Assembly: GCA_036172225.1 (NCBI GenBank)
Contig: CM069929.1
Span: forward strand, 19,183,501 to 19,247,500
Direction: 5' to 3'
From: Cryptocoryne crispatula var. balansae
Lineage: Eukaryota > Streptophyta > Magnoliopsida > Alismatales > Araceae
Length of the DNA stretch: 64,000 nt
The notes under the pieces are model-generated. The model ran no database searches. It was not told the DNA's origin and was given only the letters and a program-made list of their open reading frames with translations. Made by a program: the position numbers and the translations under genes. Below, in pieces: positions 33,122 through 45,728 of this stretch; position 1 is the stretch's first letter, and each line of letters begins with the position of its first letter.

Positions 33122-33540
33122 TTTCAACTCAACCTCCGAAAAATGGTTAACCGATGTTGTTGGTAGTCCACTGATTTAATCTTTTAACATATTCACAAAT
33201 CGGGGTATTACATCCACTCTCATTCTTAAAATGTTGATATTAGTTGATGGAGATGTAAGCCTAGCAATAAGTTATGTTTATGTTGAAATGGTGTATGCAA
33301 AACAAAAAATCATTGAGAACTTTGGTGGCAAAAAAGTAAAGTATGCTTAAAAATAGTGGATCATCATTGGGACATTCAAATGTAACATCCACTACATGCA
33401 TCTATTTTTTTAATCTTAAGCTTTATTTTCTTGCTAAAGAAAAAGATTCAAACTCTATCAAAAAATTTGAAAAAACATTTTACACATGTCTTCAAAGGTT
33501 AGTGAGAGATTCATGGCTTCACAATAAAATTAATGAAAAC

Positions 33541-35817
33541 TGTCACGACCCGGATTTTTAACATGCACAGCGGAAGATAATCCGGCGACGTAACGGGGAA
33601 GGATATCGGTCTGGAGCCAAATAAGACTAAAATCTCAATCCAAATAAATAATTCCAAACTTTACAACATAATATCACCATAAACAAACACCTATCTAAAC
33701 AAATTAAATACCAATATTGAATGAGTATTCCACTAGCTACTCGGACTCCAAAACACCACTACGCTTCTGCTGCGCTAAACCTACACTCCTGAAAATATTA
33801 ACAACGGAAGGGGTGAGTCACCACAGACTCAGTAGGACTTACACTCGAACTACCCCATTATAATAATGTTTTCTAGTGATATACAATACATATTAAGCCT
33901 AAAAATCAGATTATAATACATAGGGTTTAAACTAATCATATATCTTTAATTAATTGATTACAAAGTCATTCAACTACCCCATATGCTAATAAAACTCTAT
34001 ATGCATTAAAACCGACATAACCTACACAATAGACTACTCTAGGTATGCCCAGAACACACAGTCCTGGCATAAAACCAAGGACACATCTAGCACACTAACA
34101 TCTATGCCAAAATACACAACTAGACATCTGTCTGAGTAAATATCATGCTCCATCTGATAAATGTAGTCACATCACAAAACTAGCACCAGATTTACCATAT
34201 AGTAGGAAGTAACATATAGTAACTAAATCCCATAGTACCCCTAGGCAGGGGAGTACTTAGGATAAACCGCGGTATCTGGGATCGAAGGATGCTCCAGATT
34301 CAACTAATCTCCGCTGCCCACGGGCCACTAACATAGTCTGGTGAAGTACATTTCCAACACAATGCAGCTCACTGCACTAACCACATTCCACACCATGCAA
34401 GCATATAATTAACTCAGACAGTAAATATGAACATGAAATTGGCAATCCAAACATGAAATACATAGATGAACACCCATGGTTCTATGCACCACATATTTGC
34501 ATACCATACCACAATCTAACACAAATTAATGCATATGAATAGGATCATGCAATTTACAACCTAAATATGACAATTACATGCTTAAACAGAACTACCTATT
34601 ACATAAAAGAAAACAAACTAAATTCTAACAACATTATGCCTAAACCTTACATCGGCTTTTTATCAAATCGGGATATATATTAAAGATTATCGTGATGCAA
34701 CTATACTAAACTATCTAGATTAAAACATAGCAAAACCTATAATGCCGACTAACATACATGGATAATTAAATCAACCTAAACTTGTATAGTTGAACCGGCT
34801 AATCTAACTAGGTTCAACTATATAGACATATCTAACATGCTAACATGCATAATTGAATAATTACCTAACATGATGAATAATCATGAATATAGGACAATCT
34901 AAACATGTATGATTAAACAAGCTAATCTAAACTCTATCTAATCATGCTAATAAATCCAAAACAGCCCCTTAATTATAATCTTCTAATCCTGGTGATCTAA
35001 ACATGATTTTTACGGTTTAATCAAATATATTAGAGTGCTAAGAATAGCCGAGTTGCCTACCTTGACGGCGACGGTGAATGGCGCACGAAATTCCAAGGAA
35101 ATTGAATCAGGCGACGAAACTGCCGCGGTTGCGTCGGCGACGAAAAATCGAACCGAGTAGGTGTTCTCAAAATCTGCTGGTAGAAGAAGAATAATAAACT
35201 AGGGAGGTTGATAGAGGATGATAGAAGAGAGAGAATAGGAGAGAGAGAAGGAGATACCGCGCGGAGAGGAAGGCGGCGCACGGCGGCGCACAGCAGCGGG
35301 GGCTGCACGGTGCAGGCGGGTGCACGCGGCGCACGGGCTGCACGGTCGCGAGCGCGGGCGGTCGACGACGCGGCTGCATCAACGGGCGGGGGGAGCACAT
35401 GGCGACGGCGGCTGCGTCACTCGGCGGCGGGCGGCGGTTGCGACGCGCGAGCGCGCGGGCGGGCGCGCACGGCGAGGTACGAGGTGGCGGGCTGGCGTGG
35501 CGGGGCCACGCGGCGGCGTCAACCGCGAGGCAGCGCACGGCGGTACGAGGAGGCGGTCGCGCACGCGGGGTGGTCGCGCGGCGGGCGGCGGGCTCGAGGC
35601 GGCCGAGGGTTTGCGCAAGCGGGCGACCGAGAGGGAAAAAGGGAAGAAGAAAATAGGGTTTTGGGAGGGGAGAAAAAGGGGGCGCCGCTGGGGTGCGTAC
35701 GGGGGAGGTACCGAGGGGGGGGAAGGAGAATAAATAGGGGAAGGAGGGGATAAAATAATAATAAAATATTTATTAACTATATTTTTATTTATTTATTTAA
35801 ATAACCGGGGTATTACA
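33541..35817. mobile_element. Solo LTR (2277 bp), probably Ty3-type
   Basis: The termini are TGTCACGACCCGG (33541) and CCGGGGTATTACA (to 35817), flanked by perfect 5-bp duplications AAAAC (33536-33540, 35818-35822). No internal domain is present. The reverse strand begins TGTAATACCCCGG, a common plant LTR start. A GC-rich block fills 35060-35735. It is inserted into the hAT relic. Assignment to Ty3 rests only on the termini and length. Confidence 0.82.
35060..35735. other. CpG-rich island within the solo LTR
   Basis: Extremely G/C-rich DNA (GGCGGCG, GCGCACGG words) gives long Arg/Gly/Ala-rich or Pro/Ser-rich frames on both strands. No domain is recognisable. They are compositional artefacts of an LTR. 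Confidence 0.6.
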
Positions 35818-36799
35818 AAAACTTTCATTATAAATGACCTCAAATAGCACATTTTATTTTCCATTTGCTATAAGATCCCATGACATGAAACTTTTTAGTA
35901 AGTACTTTTAACTTTTAAATTTTGTTATGTTTTATTTGATTACTTCATTGTATCTTTAAGTCATCATCTATTATTTTAGTTTCTTGGTAGACACAATATG
36001 GTGAAGAAATGCCAAAACTTAGAATGATCGCATTGAAAATTTTAAGACTTTGTTGTAGCGCCTCCCATTTATTAGCATCATTGGAGTGCATTTGAGTTTG
36101 TGAGTATCTATGATTCTATATAGACTGTATTATTTTTTTGTAAACATGTGTATTATAATTGTTAACTTGTATTCTAGTTATTTCTGTATTCATACCAAGA
36201 ACAGAAACATATTTGAGCATAAAAAAGAATGAATGACTTTGTTTACGTACAATATAATCATCATTTTTGTAAAAAAAAATTAAGGAAATGAAAAGGAATG
36301 CCAATAAAATTGATCCTATGAACTTATCTAAGTTAGATTGGGGATGAGAATGGATGGCAAAAAAATTCAAATTTAGTTTATGAAGGTAATGATCTTACTT
36401 TTCTTTTATTAGTTTTTACTTTCTTATTTTGTTGTACTTTCTATATTTTAATGGAATCTAGCTTTATGTCTTACTTTTAAGAAAAAAAGTTGATGATGTT
36501 GTTTGGGAAAATGTGGAAAATGCTATGTGAGCTCTAGAAACATTACCTCAAAGATTTATTGACAAATCTAGAGCAAGTAAATCATTTTCTACAAGAAATG
36601 AAGAAGAAGATAGTGAAGAAGAAGAGGGACAAGATAAAGATGAAGACATAGATGATGATGCCGACGACGACAGTGGCGATGATGACGATGCATCTCGAGG
36701 ATCAAATATCGAGGATAATGAAGTTGTCAATGAAAAGAATGATGATGCTTCAAATTTAAAGAATATTACATTTGGTTTAAAATTTAGAAACTTTTGCAA

Positions 36800-38040
36800 A
36801 AGTTGTAGTCACTTTCTCTTTTGCTCTGTTTGCACTTATTTGGTCTATTTTGTGAAACTTGCTTAGTTGTTTTGTTCTAGTTTTACTTTCTACACTTGTC
36901 TACTATTAAATGTGTTTTATGGTTATTATTTAATTGACAAAAATAGATTGCTTGTTGTATATTGGGGATAAATTGTTTGCAAATTTCATTGAAGAAGAAT
37001 GTCATAATGTATGGTAAGCTATTTTGTAATTGTTTATTTACATATAAATATCATGTGTCAAGTTGTCTCATTCGTTTATTGATTGTTTAAATGACATGAT
37101 AAAATTTATGTATACATGTGCCTTATTGTTAAGATTTTTTTGTTGTATTTGAGTGCTTAAGCGGTAAAGGGACCCTAGATCACTTTGCCACCTTGACAAC
37201 CACAATGTTAATCTTGAACTAGGTTAAATAACTTCCATGACCATGTATAGGCTGAGAGTGCGAAGGAAAAAACCACTCAAAAGACAAAGCTACTTTGGGA
37301 ACACATGCACAAAGAATGTGCAAACTTTAGGATCCTAATTCATCCTCATGATTTCTATGACCTGTTTAATATGAGATTATTTTGGGAATAAATATAGTTT
37401 ATTCCTAAATAATTGAGGTTTTTGGGGATAAACTAAGTTTATTCTTAAATTAAACTTATACCAAACAAGCCCTAAAATATTAGACTTTGATTCTTTAGCT
37501 CTTTGCATAGTTTCTTTTATACTAGAAGGTGATCAGTAAAGCCTAGCCACAATTCATTAAATTGAAAGTTGATAGTGAAATCTTCACATAATAAAACACT
37601 AGTTAAAAGCTATGTGCTTTGCACATGTATGTATTAATTTATTTTTTTAAATTAAAATGTATAAAATAATAAATAGTTTAAATTAATTTAATTGTTTTTA
37701 AAAAATTTAATTTTAATTGTCATTAAAAAAATTACATTATGAAAATAATATAGTTTGATGTTTAGTAAACATTTTACTAAGATTTTATTATAGTGCATTT
37801 GGAGTTGTACTTAAAACCTTTTTTGAAAATTTATTTTGTAGTTACTTTTGAATGCCCAATTATGTAGGCATTGATATAAACAAATTTGTTAAATTAGTGA
37901 ATTTAAAAGATAAGCAGAATAGAATAATATTGTTAAATTTTTTTACGGTCGTGACATATCATAACTTTGAAATATGTAAGTATTTCGGTTTGAAAATTAT
38001 ATAACCAAACGAGTTTGCGCACAATAATACAAACAAGTCA
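36800..38040. other. AT-rich DNA with a small MITE-like piece
   Basis: About 37358-37475 has inverted ends CCTGTTTAATATGAG and GGCTTGTTTGGTATAAG (read inward) with mirrored GAATAAA boxes, resembling a short PIF-type MITE. Otherwise nothing is recognised. Confidence 0.35.
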
Positions 38041-38049
38041 ATCCAAATG

Positions 38050-38750
38050 TATTTCAAAGTAAACTATGTCATGCTAATCATGTCTTCGTTTCTTTGCTGC
38101 ATGACTTTGCTGTTTTGGGGGTTGTTGAGAACTCAAAGCTTCAATTTCTTTGTTGATTCTATTATGCTCAACATTAGTGCAAATATAATTGATTTCATTA
38201 CTTGTATCCTCCTTTGTGCACTTGATAGTGAGTTTGCACTTTTCATTGATAAAGGTTTCCATAATATCAAAGTAAGAAGTCAAATTTGTTTGTTGCAATA
38301 TAATATATTTTATTAAATAGGAAGTTAGAAACAATTAGAATATGTAAAAGATAAATAAACCAACCTTTTTTTTCTTTAAGAATATGTACTGGGACACCAA
38401 GTATATCCTTAGCTTGGTGGTTGAATAACATAATCCATGTTTTTGTTGTGTTGTTGGCAATATTTAATCTTAAACAATACCTTTTAGAGAATGGCATATT
38501 TCAAACAAACAAATAAAGGTTAGTATAACAACAACAACAATTTAATTTCTTTTGTTTTATGAAAAAAATTGTAATGTTGGACATTGTACCTTTCTATTGC
38601 TTTGATGTTATTGTTAGAACACTTTGAACAACTATGAAGATTATTATCCTATTTGACAAGACGAGAACATAAAGAATATGCTTTGTATCATGGAGCATGC
38701 AAAATGTTTGTTAGTCAGTTCATTCTTTTTTTAAAATTTAGTACTTAAAC
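38050..38750 (-). pseudogene. Replication protein A-like C-terminal fragment
   Basis: On the minus strand a Cys-rich piece (HSCSKCSNNNIKAIER, around 38590-38640) ends at a GT donor. It would splice to YCLRLNIANNTTKTWIMLFN near 38430-38490, then AKDILGVPVHILKE. A further piece (38074-38334) reads KLTIKCTKEDTSNEI and ends in basic KKRRHD. Zinc knuckle plus OB-fold text resembles the C-terminal domain of the RPA large subunit, also carried by Helitrons. Stops upstream suggest decay. A host RPA gene or a Helitron cargo gene are both possible. Confidence 0.45.
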
Positions 38751-39613
38751 CACTAATCAAGTAGTTAACAACAACTTTATTACATCTGTTTTACTTGTCT
38801 TGTATTCACGCTAGAGGTGGTTGAAGTGTGGAGTTTTTTTTTCTTAGTGTCATTGGCTCACATTTGAAATCAAACCAGCTATTATCTAATAAAAAATGAT
38901 GACGTAAAATTGACATACGGGAGACATTGACACATCTTAAATTGTTAATTTACTCGAGTTGAGACCAACATCTCTATCATATCAGCAGCATCTTGTATTT
39001 TACAAAATAACAACATAACAACTGTTACATCATATGTTCATGGATAACATTAAACAAAAACAAAAAAATTGACTTCAAATGTTACAAAAATCAACCCTTT
39101 TTGTAGTCTGCCTTAACATTTTCAAATCATTTGATATATGTGTTTAAATCATCTGGTTGTTCATGAGTTGTGAGTGAGGATTTCTACGTAGTTGTCTCAT
39201 TGGACCATAAACATATTGCATTTCTAACTTCTATCTCATCATCTTCCACTCCCAATTGTCTCAATTTCAATGAAGCATTATAAGACAAGTCACCCACTAT
39301 AGATCGTGATTTTCTTATTTGTGGGTGACATGTTTATATATTATATACAACTAAATCAACATCATCAACTAACATTAGGTTAAAAAAATCATTTAAGCTT
39401 AAGTAAAAATCAACTCCATATAATGCCAATGGTGTAGAAATGAAGTCTAGAACATTTAAGCAATATAAATAATTGTGCCAACCTCTTCTTGAAACAATTC
39501 CTACTGTCAAATTCAACATATTTGCCTCAAAATGTATATACTCTCTTAAAGGATTTAACGGACTTTGTTGCTACTTATTTGAAGCTTGAGTGTTCTTAGT
39601 TAAAAAGTCATAC

Positions 39614-39820
39614 TTAAAAATGAATGTCTGCCCACATTTGTAATATAATCAAACTACCAAATACTTTCTTTTTAACATATGCAGATGACAAACTAGCATA
39701 AAGAAATGCTACTGTAGCATGTACAATGGACTTTTCACTCCATATAAAAGATATGATTGGCACATGCTCAATCCCTATATGGTCAAAATATGTTGAAAAC
39801 AAAGTGCTCCTACCAAGCAA
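39614..39820 (-). pseudogene. Possible plant mobile domain (PMD) fragment
   Basis: The 68-residue frame includes HATVAFLYASLSSAYVKKK and SLIILQMWADIHF. These resemble the LAFLYRSLxxAS...LLQLWAxEH pattern of plant mobile domain proteins, which are found in transposons and a few host genes. No start or flanking exons are convincing. Confidence 0.3.
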
Positions 39821-40949
39821 GATACTACCTCTTTCAAGAATGCCATGTTGCTAATTTCCCATAGTTTTCTTTTCATAGTTATCCATGAGGCTAACTTGCT
39901 AGTTTTAATTCCTGAGTGCATGTCATTCCTCTAATCTCTTCATAGTTTTCTACTATTTCTGATACAAACTTCTCAACTCACAACAAATCAACTAAACATG
40001 CAATTGAGTTTTCCATTTTGTAATCAACTTTTTCAAAGTCAAAGGGCACTTCACATTCGTCTGTCAATATAGTTGCTTCAAAACTAGAGAAGATGAAAGT
40101 GTTTATTTATGGATGCCAAAACTCTACTAAGGCACCTAACATATCCCAGTCAAAATCAATGTTTTCATACCCTTTTGCAATGAGGTATAAATTAGTCATA
40201 CCCCATGAGGATAAAATTCCTTTTATCTTTTTGGTTACCAAAGAAAGCAAGGGTTTGAGCCATGGTAATTTTCCATAGGGCTTTTAATCTTCTAAACTTT
40301 TAATTTCCTACACGAAACGAAATAATCAGATTATCTTGTTTATATGTACATTCCAATAGCTCAAAAAGATATGTTTACTAGCCTTATGTGATTTACGTAA
40401 TTTTCTTATGTGGCCTTCAAGTTTTGACAATTTTTCTAAAGTTGTGTAAGTAACTCTTGCTAGTCTTCCTCCAGTCATGCTATAAACAAAATTGTTGTAT
40501 TTAAGAATATTCTTTAAAATGGTCGGCAAAATATATAGAACAATGAAGGTATGCAAATTTTTCTACTTTGAGAGGCATTTGACGAAGCTATGTAAAAAGT
40601 AAAATAATGATAAGATGCAGCAGTTAAATCCCTATGTTACATTCTGAATGTTTTATTTATTGATATTATTATTATTTGAATGGTATACAAACTAATGTCT
40701 ATATAAATAATTAAAAAACTAAACATGGCTATTGCATAGAACAAGGCAAAGAAAGTAGGTGAAGAGAAATCAAGTTCAACATAAAAGAATTTTAAATTCA
40801 CAGCCATATGTTATGTACTATATGTGGAAGATAATACTTAAGCAATTTGTAGTAGTCTAAAAGTGAAAATAGAAATCCTTTTGGAAAGAGTTTAACAGTG
40901 AAATTTGAATTCCTGTGAGTAGGTAGATGACACCAAACAATATAAGATA

Positions 40950-41903
40950 ATTTAGTGATTTAAACATACTAAAGTCATGTGATGTTGAGTTGTCACAAAT
41001 ATCACTACCATTAGTTATGTGCCTTATATGAAAGATGATACTAGAGCAATTTGTAGATGATATAGAAATATTGTGAAAAAGAAGATTAAAGCAAACATAA
41101 TAAGTGGATTCTAAGTCTATATTTTCATTGTGTCTAGTGAGTAAAACATGCAATTCAATTATATAACATTACATATTTATTGACCATTTTGAAACTGGTT
41201 ATTGTGGGATCAAATATCAAAGTTACCCAAGTTCACAAACTTATTGGGTATCCTTGGTAAGTTTAAATATGTTAAAAAATATGATCAACTATTGTTAAAT
41301 TTTTCTATCACAAATTATATTTGAGGGCATAAATGTGTAACGGTGGAAAATGCTTGGGATCCAATGTTCCCCATTAAAATTAGGATTTTCCTATGAAAAT
41401 TAGTGAGAATTGAGTGGTTTAAACATACCGGAGCTATGTGATCTTAACATCTTGCAAATATCACTACCATTTGTTACGTACCTTATGTGAAAGATGGTAA
41501 TAGAGCAATTTGTAGAAGCTTAACACTGATATAGAAATGCTGTAGAAAAGAAGATTATAGCAAACATCATAAGTGGATTAAAAGTCTACTTATTCAATGT
41601 ATCTAGTGAGTAAAACATGCAATTCAATTCCATAACATTTAAGATTTGTTGACCATTTTAAAACTGGTTCTTGTGAGCTCAAATATCAAAGTGATCGAGT
41701 TTGCAAACTTGCTGGCTATCCTTGGTAAGTTTAAATTGTTAAAAAAGATGATCAACTATTGTGTAATTTGAAAACAATGTGTTCTTTATAAATTTTCCTA
41801 TCACAAATTATATTTAAGGGGCATAAATGTGTTTTAGTAGAAAATGTTTGGGATCTAGTGTTTTCCATTAAGATTAGGATTTTCCTATTGAAAATTAGTG
41901 GGG
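40950..41903. repeat. Tandem duplication, two units of about 460-490 bp
   Basis: Unit 1 (40950-41405) and unit 2 (41410-41903) align along their length. TTTAAACATAC is at 40959 and 41418, TTGACCATTTT...AAACTGG is in both, and TAGGATTTTCCTAT is at 41381 and 41875. They differ by substitutions and small indels. Related shorter pieces occur at about 40790-40900, 43020-43130 and 43915-44000. Confidence 0.7.
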
Positions 41904-41909
41904 GTAGAC

Positions 41910-44900
41910 TATCCATGAGGTGCTTTTATGAGCACCTATCTCCTATACATGTCACTTTCTTATGTTTTTTGTGTTTGAGTTCCAGAGTTTCTTATTAAGA
42001 TTAGACATCTATTTCTTATGGAGGTGATTTCTTATGTGTTTTTTTGTGGTCGTTGGGCAGAGCACCTTTTTCTTCAGTGTGGGGTTATTGGTTTTATATG
42101 GGAGCTACTCTTCCAGATATAGGTCCCATAGGCATTTTGCTCAATTTTGTCATTTTCAAACTATTTTTGTTGTACTACATGTTAGAAATTGGCTTAATGA
42201 GATTTGTAATTTGAACTTTAAATTTCCCATAGCTTTTAGCATGAGGCTAGGCGTCTTTGACAACCTTTCCCCCTTTTCTTCTTCCTTCTCTTTCCATTCC
42301 TACTTCCTCATGCTCCAACACTGCTATGTCCTCAACGTCATACATCTTTTGTGCAAAAATGGAAAGTCTGAAATATGATTGTTCTAAGGGGATGTCTTCT
42401 CTATAGTTCTTTTGAGAGGGTAAATATCTTTCATAATTTGAGGTGTTTCATTTTCCATTCCCTCTGAGGAGCTATTGATGCTTTGGTAGTTTTTATCTTC
42501 ATCTTCTATTTTCTGAATGGAAGAGATGTCCTCTCTTTACCTTAATGAAAGTTGGACCCTTGGGTATTTCCCCAAAAAAGTATATATAAGTGCAACTGTG
42601 CAATACTTCAAAAAAATAAAAAGTGGTAATCAACGGCACAAATTAAGGATAGCTCTTACATTTCAATGATACCATGCCATGAGCCATTAATTAGACCAAA
42701 CAAGGAGTAGCTCTTGAGAGACAAATGACACGTAAGATACACCATTCTCTACTCTATAATGTGAAAATGTACAATCTTTTCTGGTGGCAATGCCTCTTTC
42801 TTAAACTACCAAACGTTTTTCACCATCCAAGTGCGCCATTCTCGATGCCCTTTTGAATGCCTCATTCTCAATACCCTTTTGGAGTGAACTTATACAAATG
42901 CATAAGCCGTAAATTATAATGTATAATTATAAATCAATACTTCCTAGATTTTTGTAACTTTATATATATCTCTAGAAAACATTATTTGTTTTATAAGGAA
43001 CGATAAATATTTTGACAACTTATAATTTGAAATTCTCATTTGCTATGTACCTTTGGAAGATTATACCAAAGCAATCTATAGATCTAAACATCGTGAAGTG
43101 AAATACTACCGGTAGAAAGATGATCCAATGTACATAAAACAATTCAGTGATTAAAAATAGAAGATCTACGTGATACTTGGAATTCTGACAAACAGGAAAG
43201 TTTGAGAAATGGTAAGTCAAAAAATCTTGAAAAAATGAATCAAAATTTATAAAATTTAAGAATTCATGTGAAACATGAATTTCTGATCATGGTTGTATTA
43301 ATATGTTGTACATTTGTAAAATATTCCAAATCAGATCAAAGCTTTGGCTTCTTTTAATAACTTACATGTCTAATGTTGAGCAAATGTTTGAGGATTAAAT
43401 ATCTTGTTTTTTTTGCACAAACTGTTTGGGAAATATAAATTAATGAAACATTCATCATATAAGATAATGAAGAGAGTAAGGTTCATGGTATAAAATGTGA
43501 TAGCCCTAAAAATTGATTAATTTTTTGTATAAAGAACCACATATATGTAATTTATTTTTTCTAATAATTTCCAAACAAGTTTTCTTTCATATTCTTCAAG
43601 TATTTTTTATTGAAGTAAGTATTGCAATAATGTTTATAGATACATGGCACTCTGTAATGTATCTACTTGAACAAAGCAAAAGCACAATTTATCATAAAAC
43701 CAAACACTTAATCAGTTAAACTTATCCTATTTTAAAAAGACCCATTATCGTATTCTTCAATAAAACATACATAGTCTATTATTATAGCATGCAATGCGGT
43801 AGTTAATAATGTTGGATCATCATGATTTTCAATTTTTAGTACAACTAATGCTAAAGGAACCTTAAATGTGAACATTGTGCTATGAAAAAAGAGTTTAGTG
43901 TATAAACCAAATGGTACGTACCTTATGTTGAAGATGATACCAGCATAGCATGTACAAGTTTGAATGTGGAAATTGAATTTCTGTAGAAAGGATAGTGATA
44001 CCAAACAACTAAAGATGAATCATCCCAACTCAAAATGTAAGGAAAAAGCACAACATTCCTAAGATGGAAAGAACCATTGAAAAGAAACTTCCAAGGTTGT
44101 AGTTGAAAATCTTGATGTGTTCCTGGGCCAGTAGAAACAATAATAAAATGCTTTAGAAATACTACACAGGTCATTCAAATCCAGTAGATTGAAAGGAAAA
44201 AAGATGTGACACACCTAAGAAGGATAGAACCATTCAATGTTGCATGCAATACTTGCCTATTGTATCCTATTGATCCTCATGTTGCAAAGATGAGGTGATA
44301 GCAAGATGGGTTGAGATGAGGGGAATGGGAGCTTTTAAGGAAGGGAACACTTTGAACGGTTGTGTACCGGTAGGAAGTGAAGAAAGAAAATAGGGGTGAT
44401 GTTTGGTTGTGTATGGCATCTCTAAGACGATTGTTTAACTGAAAGAGTGAGAGTGGGTTGTTCATAGAAGCCATCGCGGTTGCATTGTAATTGTAAATAG
44501 GTGCAACTGGTCAGAGCAACTGTGGATGGCAAGTTACATGAGGTGGTGGCCTTAAACTAAAAAAATCTAACATTGAGAGTGGAAAGTTGCGATTTGGGTG
44601 AAGGCTAGGAGCAGCCAGTGAAGGCTATTTAGGGCGAAAAGGTGTGATTTGGATGAAGGTGGGGAGTAGGGAGCTAGTGCCAGTGATGGCAGAAAGGAGC
44701 GAATGAAAAATTAGATGGCAGACAACCTTAATGGCAAGTGAAGGCAAGGAGCCAAGAGCGACGGTCTATTACAGAAGTGGGGAGCCACGAGCAATAGTGA
44801 ATGAGGGTGGTAAGGTGCGATTGGGGATGATAAATAATGTATGAAGTCGACGTTGGGTGAAGGCATGGATCAATGAGCGATGGTTGGTGAGGGTAGAAAG

Positions 44901-45240
44901 GTGCCATCGGGGGAGCGAGACAACAGACGAAGTTGACGGTGGGTGTAGGTGGGTAGTGGTGTACAACGGCCAGTGTGATTAGGGCAAAAAGGCTTATGAG
45001 AGGGCGGGGAGGTGCAAGATGGTGAAAAGGATGAGACAAAGATCAGCAAGGTGGTAGCAGAGGAGGGTGAGTGATGGGCGGTGCTGATGCAGTGCAACTG
45101 GAAAGGTGTGAGAGGGCAGAGACGTGTGAGATGGCCAATGTTGACATAGTGCGAGCGGAAAGGTGAAAGAGAGCAGAAAGGTGTGCCATGATGAGAGGCA
45201 TTTACAAGAGGCAAATAGAGGGACGAAAATTGGTGATTCA
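41910..45240. other. Intergenic DNA, G/A-rich degenerate repeat at 44.6-45.2 kb
   Basis: No domain is supported in the short frames here. From about 44580 to 45200 phrases such as GGTGGGTG, AAAGGTG and GTGCGA recur irregularly, producing His/Pro/Ser-rich minus-strand frames that look compositional. Confidence 0.35.
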
Positions 45241-45728
45241 CACTTCTATGTATTTTTTATTGATTTGAGTTGACCACAACAAAAATCTCTATTGGTATGC
45301 ACTGTTTACCAAAGATTGCCAATTGGAAGACAATTAATGCTTTTAGCGAACTAGATTGCCACATCTAACATGATCTAATACAACAAAGTGGTCTAGAAGC
45401 TACTCATGAAAAGTTCCATTGTTACAAAGCAGATATTAGCTTGGTAGGAGCTAAGAATAGCTCTTACTTTTGCATGCTATCTTGATACATCTTCAAGATC
45501 TTTTCCTTTTGAAAATTTATTTGTGCCACATTTCAAGCTAATATTGCAAAGTACGACCTCAAATAGCAAAGGATCAAAATCGGACAATTCCTCTAATCGG
45601 GCAGTGCTACTCTAGACTAGAGTTGATTGGGATTAGTAGGAATATACTTGAGATCATCTAAAATTGCCAATGTTGATAATTGTCTAATGCTACATGCTTT
45701 GAGAGGAACCACACCTTGATGTCATTCC

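Larger units (their letters stand above)
32471..33212 (-). mobile_element. Cassandra TRIM retrotransposon, tandem form with three LTRs
   Basis: The structure in plus coordinates is LTR (32471-32678), internal (32679-32787), deleted LTR (32788-32896), internal (32897-33004) and LTR (33005-33212). Perfect 5-bp duplications TCCAC flank the whole (32466-32470, 33213-33217). In minus orientation the LTR starts TGTAATACCCCG. A primer-binding site TGGTATCAGAGC (complement of 32987-32998) matches initiator tRNA-Met. The polypurine tract AAGGGGGTAGAT adjoins the 3' LTR. Each full LTR holds a 5S rRNA-like segment, the hallmark of Cassandra. It has no coding capacity. Confidence 0.92.
32094..33221. mobile_element. 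Mutator-like (MULE) MITE with about 85-bp inverted ends, hosting a Cassandra element
   Basis: The 9-bp duplications ATTCTTAAA (32085-32093, 33222-33230) are perfect. The inverted arms share ATCACCTC, AGTACCCTCAGTC, CCAATGAAAA and ACCACTTAAGTG (left 32094-32179; right 32395-32470 plus 33218-33221). Between them are repeated CACTACC/GGTAGTG words. Without the nested Cassandra the element is about 380 bp. Taking it out rejoins the hAT relic's frame at LVDGD. Confidence 0.82.
31289..36790 (+). pseudogene. Second hAT transposase relic, split by nested insertions
   Basis: Fragments in order are TKWFYEKGISFSAS (about 31308), VVQIVTNNT (about 31623), and KYLFWTPCDVHCHDFMLENI (about 31690-31750, the DUF659 core). 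They continue with a stretch running into FLK at 32085-32093 and LILVDGDVSLAISYVYVEM from 33231. The dimerisation-like MPKLRMIALKILRLCCSAS lies near 36010-36060, NANKIDPMNLSKLDW near 36305, and an acidic Glu/Asp tail at 36595-36700. Many stops and frameshifts are present. A Mutator-like MITE carrying a Cassandra element (32094-33221) and a solo LTR (33541-35817) interrupt it. It diverges from the hAT copy at 4-8 kb and is clearly older. Confidence 0.75.

Noticed and set aside
35167..35753. Overlapping GC-rich frames of 79-181 residues
   Set aside because: They lie in both strands of a CpG-rich block inside a solo LTR, with no domain and compositional bias only.
42034..42378. 114-residue frame as a LINE or host protein
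   Set aside because: Phe/Ser-rich from T-rich DNA, with no reverse transcriptase or endonuclease motif.
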